A stretch of 64,000 nt of DNA, from positions 16,621 through 80,620 of the forward strand of contig DASVMX010000558.1 in NCBI GenBank assembly GCA_036384215.1. The letters run 5' to 3'. A program made the position numbers and the translations under genes. Each line of letters starts with the position of its first letter. Position 1 is the stretch's first letter. Positions 47,801-54,276 of the stretch are shown here, piece after piece. Below the pieces are notes generated by a model. The model made no database searches, was not told where the DNA came from, and saw nothing but the letters and a program-made list of their open reading frames with translations. This DNA is from Paraktedonobacter sp036384215 (GTDB lineage: Bacteria; Chloroflexota; Ktedonobacteria; Ktedonobacterales; Ktedonobacteraceae).

Positions 47801-50440
47801 AGAGGGCTGCTCCTTCTGCCAGGTTCGGCTTATATCGAAATGGCGCTGGCAGCAGGACGGCACTACTTCGGAGATATGGAATACACGCTGGAAGACCTAC
47901 AATTTCAACAAGCCCTGGCCTTGCGGGAGCAACAACCCGTACTGCTGCAAGCGTGCGTCAGCGCCAGCACGGAGAACGAGGCGACGTTCCGGTGCTTTAG
48001 CCAGGATCATACATCCAGCACAGCAGCAAGCCCGCACTGGCTACAGCATGTCATGGGTACACTGCGCCGTAGCCAGGGGCATGAGTGCGCCCTGCGGTTG
48101 GACATTGAGGAACTGCGGTCTCGCTGTCACCAGCATATCAGTGACCAGGATCATTACCGCCTGTTGCAAGAGCGTAGTCTGGTCTATGGCCCCGCTTTTC
48201 GGGGCGTAAAAGAGGCCTGGTCAGGCGCCAACGAAGTGATCGCCCGGCTCTACCAGACCACGGCAGTCGCGCTGGAAAGTGGAGCCAATCAACTTCACCC
48301 TGCCTTGCTTGACGCGGCTCTGCAATCTTTTGTGCATTTGCTTCCACAACTTTCGCCGGCCATTACCTATGTGCCCGTTGGTCTCCAGCAAATGCGAGTA
48401 TATAAGAGTGGCATTGACGCTGATAGCGAAATATGGGCTTACGCTACCCTCTCCTCCGTTGTCGAACCCATGTGCGGGAATCTCTCTCTCCATTTGCCCG
48501 ATGGCCAGACCATCGCGGAGATCCAGGGGCTGCAGCTGCGTCCCCTGCTGATCAGTCAGGACAACCTGAGCCAGAAGAGCTGGTTATACGGTCTTACCTG
48601 GGAGAAATTAGCCCGTAGTGCTGCTCCTGACTTTCATGAAGAAGATGCTCAGGGGTACTGGCTCATCTTCGCGGATACACAGGGCAGCGCAGTTCGGTTG
48701 CAACAACATCTGAAAGCCTGCTCTGAAAAGAGTATCCTCGTCGAGAGAGGCGCAACGTATCAATATAGTGCTGACGGGCGCTATGTTATCGATCCCTCCC
48801 AGGCCGTAGATTTCGACCGCCTCGTACAAGATGTGCTTGTTTCACAGGTTCATCAATGCAGAGGCATCATTCACATGTGGAATCTAGACGCGCCTGTGTG
48901 TGCCACGCAGGAGAAACTGCGCCAGGCTATCGACACTGGAAGCACAAGCGTTATTTACCTGGTTCAGGCACTCATGCGGGCCACGCTACCAGCGCTCCCT
49001 CCACGGCTCTGGCTGGTTACCTCCGGTGTACAGAACATTGATATTCCTGCAGACGAGCCGTTGCGTATCGAGCAGGCTCCCGTGTGGGGATTAGGACGAG
49101 TCATCAATAGCGAATTTCCTGAATTGCGTTGCAGTTGCGTTGATCTCAGCAATACGCCGGAGGAGGAGATCGACGCGCTGCTCGCCGAGATACATTTGGA
49201 CGTGCACGAAGAACAGATAGCGCTTCGCCGTGATAGCTGTTATGCAGCACGCCTGAAGCCATACCAGTGCCAGGCCGATACAGAGATACAACTGAGGAGC
49301 GACAGCACCTATCTCATTTCCGGCGGCTTAGGGGATCTGGGACTGGCTGTCGCGCAATGGATGCTGCAACATGGATGTCGTCACCTGGTACTGATGGGGC
49401 GCAAGGGCTTTACAGAGGAGATCTCTCCTGCTCTGGCGGCCATGCAGGCTACAGGTGCGCAGGTTCTTGTCGCCGGGGCTGATGTGAGCAACGCGGATGA
49501 AATGGCTGCTATCCTGGAAATGATCGAAGCTGAAATGCCGCCGCTACGCGGCGTGATCCATGCGGCAGGCAGCATTGATGATACAACCCTGCCAGGACTG
49601 GATCGAGAGCGCTTCTGGCGCGTTCTGACGCCAAAAGTCTTCGGGGGCTGGCTCTTGCACAGGCTCACTGCCAGTCATTCCCTGGACTTCTTTGTACTCT
49701 TCTCGTCAGCGGCTTCCCTCCTGGGATCGCCGGGACAGAGCAATTATGTCGCGGCAAACATGTTTCTTGATTTGTTAGCACACGCTCGTCAGCATGCGGG
49801 ACTGCCCGCGTTAAGTATCAACTGGGGACCCTGGGCGCGTATAGGATTGGCTGAGAGAGGCAACCTGAACGCTTATCTCGCCTCCAGAGGATTGAACAGC
49901 ATTGCCCCGGAACAAGGGCTGACCATATTCGGTCAACTCCTGCAAGAACCCGCGACCCAGGTTGGCGTCATGCCTTTCGATGCCAGACAATGGCAGAGTT
50001 TCCATCAGGGTGCTCCTGTAGGGGCGCTGTTCGCGGATCTCGCCGATGAACAGCCACAACAGGAAGGTTCCCAGAAAGAGCTTCCTCTACAAGAGACCCT
50101 GGCTGCAACCGCGCCGGAAGAGCGCCTGCCGGTTGTGGAGAGCTTTGTGATTGCCCAGATCGCGCAAGTTCTGCGTTTGCCACAGTCGTATCTTGATGGT
50201 TCGACTGAATTGAACAATCTGGGCTTTGATTCCTTAATGTCCCTGGAATTGCGTAGCAGACTGGAAAATCATCTCAGCATGACGCTTCCTGTGATGTTCG
50301 TTCTGGAACATCCCACCATCTCGGCGCTGGTAAGCTATCTGGTGGATGCGTTCGCGGAGAGAGAACAAGGGCATCCTACCAATGGCCGCGCACAGACCAT
50401 TGAACAGGGGCAATTGCTCCCCGCCAGCCAGCGGAAGTAG
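44882..50440 (+). CDS. PKS module: KS-AT-DH-KR-ACP (apparent last module)
   Basis: This 1852-residue module has an N-terminal docking helix, KS with Cys208, and AT with Ser658 in GHSVGEI. The AT extender marker is YAFHC (His761), the phenylalanine form typical of malonyl selection and unlike the two preceding modules. The DH has His971 (EHKVRG, with a normal LLLPGSAYIEM loop) and Asp1144. The KR has SGGLGDLG, an IDD B-type motif and Tyr1622. The ACP has Ser1784 in LGFDSLMSLEL. The C-terminus is neutral to basic and lacks the acidic docking peptide of the previous PKSs, which fits a terminal position. No thioesterase, reductase or cyclising domain follows, so release must occur in trans or spontaneously. 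Confidence 0.92.
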   Translation: MSNAPENAKNLSAEQRALLALRRMRTRLEALEREKSEPIAIIGMSCRFPGKANTPESFWQLLKDGRDAITRPPTKRWDIDAYFERDPALAGRIPTQWSGFLENVEQFDAAFFGISPREAAYMDPQQRFLLEVAWEALENAGQPIQQLAGSLTGVFAGICNLDYNPVASFDPASIDPYYSTGSAYSVAAGRISYMFDFLGPCISVDTACSSSLVAVHLACQSLRNRECNLALAAGANLILSPLPTIALAKWGMLSPEGRCKTFDAAADGFARGEGCGVVVLKRLSDAIADNDTILALLQGSAVNQDGRSNGLTAPNAQAQQAVIRQALANAGITAEEISYIEAHGTGTPLGDPIEIDALTSVLGAPRAHGQNCPIGSVKTNIGHLEAAAGVASLIKVVLSLWHEEIPPHCNLRQLNPHISLDSTPFVIPTSASAWKQSDQPRYASINSFGFSGTNAHVIVKEAPRVTISQSEPALDATSAYLLPISARSPEALHELVRSYQEFLETTTQPLSSICYTASMRRSHQPYRVAVSGETPLALRESLQVVLEDMQQNQTRKVMQTQRPKVAFVFAGQSSQWAGMGQELYQREAVFREVVDQCDELIRQYTDWSLKEELFAAQEHTRLLTATEIAQPALFALEIGLAALWRSWGVAPDMVTGHSVGEIAAAYVAGILSLTEAVRLVCLRGSVMQPMQGQGKMLATGLSRVQAEQLLAGQMDRVTIAAENSPCSVVLAGNAEAVDEIARQLSAEGTFNRVLEMPYAFHCPQMDACQRRFIEQSEVLHAQPARIPMISTVTGQAISGEELDVAYWGRNVREPVLLAQAVTQLAHEQCDIFLEIGPHPVLATAITQSLAAMDRSANVLPSLRRSRPEQQSLFETLGAFYAQGQEIHWQRLYPHEERNVQLPNNPWQHERFWLDDHSPYKIYAASSTRPALIQSSLAHPLLGARHYSAVHHEELYWEATLDIRQLLYLQEHKVRGLLLLPGSAYIEMALAAGRHYFGDMEYTLEDLQFQQALALREQQPVLLQACVSASTENEATFRCFSQDHTSSTAASPHWLQHVMGTLRRSQGHECALRLDIEELRSRCHQHISDQDHYRLLQERSLVYGPAFRGVKEAWSGANEVIARLYQTTAVALESGANQLHPALLDAALQSFVHLLPQLSPAITYVPVGLQQMRVYKSGIDADSEIWAYATLSSVVEPMCGNLSLHLPDGQTIAEIQGLQLRPLLISQDNLSQKSWLYGLTWEKLARSAAPDFHEEDAQGYWLIFADTQGSAVRLQQHLKACSEKSILVERGATYQYSADGRYVIDPSQAVDFDRLVQDVLVSQVHQCRGIIHMWNLDAPVCATQEKLRQAIDTGSTSVIYLVQALMRATLPALPPRLWLVTSGVQNIDIPADEPLRIEQAPVWGLGRVINSEFPELRCSCVDLSNTPEEEIDALLAEIHLDVHEEQIALRRDSCYAARLKPYQCQADTEIQLRSDSTYLISGGLGDLGLAVAQWMLQHGCRHLVLMGRKGFTEEISPALAAMQATGAQVLVAGADVSNADEMAAILEMIEAEMPPLRGVIHAAGSIDDTTLPGLDRERFWRVLTPKVFGGWLLHRLTASHSLDFFVLFSSAASLLGSPGQSNYVAANMFLDLLAHARQHAGLPALSINWGPWARIGLAERGNLNAYLASRGLNSIAPEQGLTIFGQLLQEPATQVGVMPFDARQWQSFHQGAPVGALFADLADEQPQQEGSQKELPLQETLAATAPEERLPVVESFVIAQIAQVLRLPQSYLDGSTELNNLGFDSLMSLELRSRLENHLSMTLPVMFVLEHPTISALVSYLVDAFAEREQGHPTNGRAQTIEQGQLLPASQRK

Positions 50441-50467
50441 TATCAGACGTATTCGCTTCTGATACTA
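50438..50467 (+). repeat. 10-bp inverted repeat including the PKS stop codon
   Basis: TAGTATCAGA (50438-50447) and TCTGATACTA (50458-50467) form a perfect stem with a ten-base loop; the first arm contains the stop codon of the last PKS. It may damp expression of the downstream tailoring genes or protect the mRNA end. There is no U-run. Confidence 0.5.
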
Positions 50468-50509
50468 GCAACGTTATCTGATGCATTAATGCTGATAAAG
50501 GAGAAAAAG

Positions 50510-51673
50510 ATGATCGCAACTGAGGCATGGGTACTCCATCAGGGACCTGGAGCAAGGAATGAGCAGCATGAACCAGGAGAGTTAAGGCGAGAACTCTACT
50601 TTTTCCCGGATATTACAGAAACAGAAGTCTTAGCGGAGCCGGTCTATGGATGTTGGGAAGGAAATCTGGGTCATGCCATCGAGAGAAAGCCTATCGATAT
50701 ATGCAGGCAACGCGGGGAGGAGAAGGTGGTAGTTGGCAACAGTGGCCTGGTGCGTGTCCTTAAAGTTGGGAGCGCCGTCACCCATTTAGCAGAGGGCGAT
50801 CTCTGCATTCTCATTCCCAACGCCGTGATTGATAGGTATGGTTATATAGAAAAGATCCTTGCCTATGATGCCCCTCATACGATGGGTTTGCTGGCCAAAC
50901 GCGCGAAATTCGCCGCCAGGCATCTGATTGCTATCCCTGCGTCTACCAGATATTCCTTGCAGCAATGGGCCAGCCTGGGGCGCTATTTCTCGGCGTGGTC
51001 TAACTGGAGTGTGGCCTACAAAGCTCTCCGGTGTCAGCTCTCTGAGGATGAACTTCCCGTACCCGTGGTATGGGGTTGGGGAGGGGGCGTCGCACTTGCT
51101 GAACTCGAACTGGCCACAATCTTTAATTGCCGTGCCGCCCTGATTACATCTGATGTAGAGCGTATGGCAAATATCTCTCGCAGAGGTATTGAGCCCATTG
51201 ACCGTAATCAGTTTATTCATCTCAACTATAAAGAACAAGAATACAACAAGGACCTCAGTTACACCGCGCGGTATCTCGAAGCTGAGCGCACATTCCTGAA
51301 TATTGTCAGAGAGAAGACAGAAGGAGAGGGGATCAATATCTTTATCGATAACATAGGAACTCCTGTTTATCGAGCAACGCTGCGGGCGCTCGCGCGTGAG
51401 GGTGTCATCACTACCTGCGGTTGGAAAGAAGGAATGGAGATTTCTCACCTGCGCGCTTCAGAATGCATCGCCCGCCATATCCATGTGCATACTCATGCTA
51501 TGCGTTACCAGGAGTGTCTTGACGCAGTGCGCTTTATAGAAGAGCGTGGCTGGATGCCCGATCTGGAAGAGTGTGTTACCTATGGCTGGGAAGATATTCC
51601 CAGGCTAGCTAAAGAGTATGTAGAAGGAAAAGTCTCTACCTACTTCCCGCTTTTTGCTGTGAATGTGGCTTGA
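50510..51673 (+). CDS. Crotonyl-CoA carboxylase/reductase-like MDR oxidoreductase
   Basis: This 387-residue medium-chain dehydrogenase/reductase has a segment order resembling crotonyl-CoA carboxylase/reductases: an N-terminal GroES-like half, a nucleotide loop reading WGWGGGVALAEL, then RRGIEPIDRNQ, a family-typical insertion, GEGINIFIDNIG, GVITTCGWK and a C-terminal GKVSTYFPLF. CCR enzymes make unusual extender units such as ethylmalonyl-CoA; relatives act as stand-alone enoyl reductases or dehydrogenases. The glycine loop departs from the usual SGGLG, so cofactor use is uncertain. The start is set by AAAGGAG at 50497-50503 before ATG 50510; an ATG at 50489 would lie upstream of that site. 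It could supply extenders or reduce a chain in trans. Sequence similarity is moderate. Confidence 0.7.
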   Translation: MIATEAWVLHQGPGARNEQHEPGELRRELYFFPDITETEVLAEPVYGCWEGNLGHAIERKPIDICRQRGEEKVVVGNSGLVRVLKVGSAVTHLAEGDLCILIPNAVIDRYGYIEKILAYDAPHTMGLLAKRAKFAARHLIAIPASTRYSLQQWASLGRYFSAWSNWSVAYKALRCQLSEDELPVPVVWGWGGGVALAELELATIFNCRAALITSDVERMANISRRGIEPIDRNQFIHLNYKEQEYNKDLSYTARYLEAERTFLNIVREKTEGEGINIFIDNIGTPVYRATLRALAREGVITTCGWKEGMEISHLRASECIARHIHVHTHAMRYQECLDAVRFIEERGWMPDLEECVTYGWEDIPRLAKEYVEGKVSTYFPLFAVNVA

Positions 51674-51697
51674 GAGAAAGGAGCACAGAGGAGGAGT

Positions 51698-51802
51698 ATG
51701 TCTGCACATGACGATGAAAAAGGAAGAGGAAATATATGCTGGAATGTGCATGTGAAGAAATTTCTCACTGTCGGTGGCGTAATCTGTTTGAAAAGGGAAT
51801 AG
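51698..51802 (+). CDS. Possible 34-residue small protein before the thioesterase
   Basis: An ATG at 51698 is preceded by a purine-rich AGAGGAGGAG stretch and opens a 34-residue frame (begins MSAHDDEKGRG, ends VICLKRE). Its TAG at 51800-51802 lies nine bases before the thioesterase ATG, which itself has only a weak ribosome site. A translated leader that couples to the thioesterase is plausible. There is no recognisable family, and AGGAGG sits very close to the start, so this is tentative. Confidence 0.35.
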   Translation: MSAHDDEKGRGNICWNVHVKKFLTVGGVICLKRE

Positions 51803-51811
51803 AGTTGGCCC

Positions 51812-52621
51812 ATGCAAAAGAGCAACAAGTCTGGCACCACATGGTTTGATTGCCTGCTGCCTCGTCCTGAGGCGCGTTTTCGCCTGTTTTGTTTCCCGTA
51901 TGCAGGAGGGGGAGCCTCTATCTATCGCACAGTTGCTGAGCAAATATCGCCCGAAATCGAAGTCTATCCGGTGCAACTGCCAGGGAGAGAAAAGCGCTTC
52001 AGAGAACGGCCTTTTACTCGCCTGGAAGATTTGATACTCGCGCTAGCCGAGGTCCTGATTCCTTACCTGGACAAGCCCTCTGTTCTTTGGGGACATAGTA
52101 TGGGAGCGCTCATCGCTTTTGAACTGGCTCGCTTTCTGCGTCGTGCCAGGCAAGACAGTGAGCTACAACGCCTGGTGGTTTCAGGTCATCGGGCCCCTCA
52201 TCTGCCAGATCAGCGCCCCGCAATTCATAACGTGCCAGAGGAAGAACTGCTCCAGGTCCTGCGTCGCTTCGACGGAACACCACAAGAAGTGCTGCAACAT
52301 CAAGAGCTGCTGGCAATGGTAGTACCCTTACTACGAGCCGATTTCGCTATTTGCGAAACATACGTCTATACTTCTGAACCACCCCTGGCATGCCCGATCT
52401 CGGCGTTTGGAGGATTGCAAGATCCCTATGTGCCTGCTGAGGCTATCTCTGCCTGGAACGGACATACAATCGGAGAATTTCAAGCCCGTTTTTTTACGGG
52501 AGGTCACTTTTTTCTCCGCCAATATCAAGCAGAAATCCTGGCGGCGATAACCCGGGATCTTATCAAGGAGGCAAGCACACCTGTAACACTCGATAGAGAA
52601 GATCAAGATTCTCTCAGCTAA
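51812..52621 (+). CDS. Stand-alone (type II) thioesterase
   Basis: This 269-residue alpha/beta hydrolase is of the NRPS/PKS type II thioesterase family. It has the family opening (RLFCFPYAGGGAS), nucleophile Ser96 in GHSMGAL, an acidic residue expected in GGLQDPYV and catalytic His232 in GGHFFLRQY. Such enzymes clear misprimed carrier proteins; some also release products. Because no assembly-line protein here carries a cis thioesterase, this is the only visible candidate for hydrolytic release. It sits in the operon after the MDR gene with a weak ribosome site of its own. Confidence 0.92.
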   Translation: MQKSNKSGTTWFDCLLPRPEARFRLFCFPYAGGGASIYRTVAEQISPEIEVYPVQLPGREKRFRERPFTRLEDLILALAEVLIPYLDKPSVLWGHSMGALIAFELARFLRRARQDSELQRLVVSGHRAPHLPDQRPAIHNVPEEELLQVLRRFDGTPQEVLQHQELLAMVVPLLRADFAICETYVYTSEPPLACPISAFGGLQDPYVPAEAISAWNGHTIGEFQARFFTGGHFFLRQYQAEILAAITRDLIKEASTPVTLDREDQDSLS

Positions 52622-52669
52622 TCAATATCCGGGTGTATTTGTTGTGTACAATGAAGAAGGAGACGCACC

Positions 52670-53851
52670 ATGTACGATATCATAGTGGTTGGCGCGCGCT
52701 GTGCTGGTTCGCCGACAGCGATGCTCCTGGCTCGCAGAGGCTATCGAGTTCTGCTTCTCGACAAGGCCACCTTTCCTGGCGATGTTCCACGAGGTCATTA
52801 TATCCACCAGCCAGGAGTGGCTCGCCTGAAGCGTTGGGGCCTGCTGGACCAGCTCCGGGCCTCGAATTGTCCGCCCATTCTCTCAATTGCCATCGACACA
52901 GGGCCGTTCGTTCTCGCTGGCTCTCCACCCGCTCTGGACGGGGTCGCTGAGGCATATGGTCCCAGGCGGACAGTGCTCGACAAGTTGCTTATTGATGCCG
53001 CTGCTCGTGCGGGGGCCGTGGTGCGGGAGGGGTTTGTGGTGCAGGAGATTTTGTTGGAGGATAACCAGGTGACTGGTATACGTGGCCATGCGCCAGATGG
53101 GGGCATAGTCACAGAGCAAGCAAAGCTGGTGGTTGGCGCTGACGGCACGCACTCTCTCGTGGCGCGAACAGTGCAGGCTCCTACCTATCATGTAAAACAA
53201 GCTCTCACCTGTGCCTACTTTTCCTACTGGAGTGGTGTTCCTATCAAGGCCCTTGAGTCCTACAAATCTGAGCACTGTTCTATCTTTGCTTTTCCCACCA
53301 ACGATGATCTCATCTGTATTACTATCGAATGGCCGCTTCAGCATTTCCAGACCGTGCGGGCAGACATCGAGGGCAGCTTTCGTACAGCGCTTGAACAGGC
53401 TCCCCGCCTCGCGGAGCGCATGCAGGGCAGCAAGCGTGAGGCTCGTTTCATGGGCACTGCCGAACAGCCAAATTTCTATCGCAAACCCTATGGACCTGGT
53501 TGGGCGCTCGTAGGAGACGCGGGCTATCAGAAAGATGCGGTTCTAGCTCAAGGGATTACCGATGCTTTCCGCGACGCCGAACTGCTCGCAGAAGCTATTG
53601 ACGCTGGCTTCGCCGGACGCATGCCACTGGAAGAGGCGATGTCAGCCTATGAACAGAAGCGCAATGCAGCAAGCATGCCTATCTATGAGTTGAACTGGCA
53701 ATCCGCGGCATTTGAACTGCCTCCTCCCCAGATCCAGCAGCTTCATATTGCTCTACGCGAGAATCAGGCCGCAGCCAATCGCTACTTTGGTACCCTGGCG
53801 GGTACAGTACCTCTTCCAGCGCACATCTCGGATCTGTTTTCCGGGGGTTGA
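52670..53851 (+). CDS. FAD-dependent oxidoreductase / monooxygenase-like tailoring enzyme
   Basis: This 393-residue flavoprotein has an N-terminal Rossmann FAD motif in IIVVGARCAGSPTAMLLARRG, a middle GPRRTVLDKLLIDAA segment, the second FAD motif VVGADGTHSLVA and a third, GWALVGDAGYQKDAVLAQGITDAFRDAELLA. This layout is shared by aromatic hydroxylases, geranylgeranyl reductases and FAD halogenase relatives; the lysine-containing halogenase GWxWxIP motif was not seen. An AGAAGGAG ribosome site ends seven bases before the ATG. It is the last gene of the operon, so a tailoring oxidation or reduction of the hybrid product is likely. The exact reaction is unknown. Confidence 0.88.
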   Translation: MYDIIVVGARCAGSPTAMLLARRGYRVLLLDKATFPGDVPRGHYIHQPGVARLKRWGLLDQLRASNCPPILSIAIDTGPFVLAGSPPALDGVAEAYGPRRTVLDKLLIDAAARAGAVVREGFVVQEILLEDNQVTGIRGHAPDGGIVTEQAKLVVGADGTHSLVARTVQAPTYHVKQALTCAYFSYWSGVPIKALESYKSEHCSIFAFPTNDDLICITIEWPLQHFQTVRADIEGSFRTALEQAPRLAERMQGSKREARFMGTAEQPNFYRKPYGPGWALVGDAGYQKDAVLAQGITDAFRDAELLAEAIDAGFAGRMPLEEAMSAYEQKRNAASMPIYELNWQSAAFELPPPQIQQLHIALRENQAAANRYFGTLAGTVPLPAHISDLFSGG

Positions 53852-54276
53852 TCGCAAACTCCCCTGGCTTTGCTCCTACCTGATACTGCGCCGATTGTGC
53901 CTGAGCCTCTCTCTGACGCACTTTTGCCGGAACTGTCTCCGGTTCCGGCAAAAGCCTCGCCCGGACCTCGATTCCGGGCCCGACCTTTGATGGTATTGTC
54001 AACTTGCTTGCAGGGACGTAGTACTTCGTCAGACTCCATCCGAAAGGTCGCCGCCTGCGGCGGCGCAGGAAGAAGAGGAAATGTGGGGACACCCCACGCC
54101 CCGGCAAAGGGCAGCCGCATCCGCGGGATGAAACAGGCAGCCACCCTCTGCACTCCCGCTTCGCACTCCTTTCGCAGGAACTTTGACAGGCTCGTAGTGT
54201 ATTGCTAATCTGTAAAGAAGAGAGACACCGAAAGACAGTGAGATACTGGGAAGACTGATCATTATGGTGCTGCCCC
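53852..54276. other. Hairpin-rich convergent spacer between operon 1 and regulator 2
   Basis: 425 bases with no supported gene lie between two convergent genes. It holds a series of hairpins: 13-bp arms at 53921-53954, GCCCGGA/TCCGGGC at 53959-53979, a GC-rich CGCCGC/GCGGCG dyad near 54050-54064, and GTGGGG-ACA-CCCCAC at 54083-54097. It probably terminates both transcripts. The 54050-54180 stretch resembles a dispersed intergenic repeat and should be compared with the rest of the genome. Confidence 0.5.
53921..53954. terminator. Bidirectional terminator hairpin
   Basis: CTTTTGCCGGAAC (53921-53933) and its exact complement GTTCCGGCAAAAG (53942-53954) flank an eight-base loop, 70 bases after the FAD gene stop. 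The T-rich and A-rich outer ends give partial U-runs in both directions, as expected for a terminator shared by convergent genes. Confidence 0.65.

Noticed and set aside
11358..53851. trans-AT PKS interpretation of the whole cluster
   Set aside because: All PKS proteins except one have an intact AT in cis; only the protein at 29316 lacks a working one.
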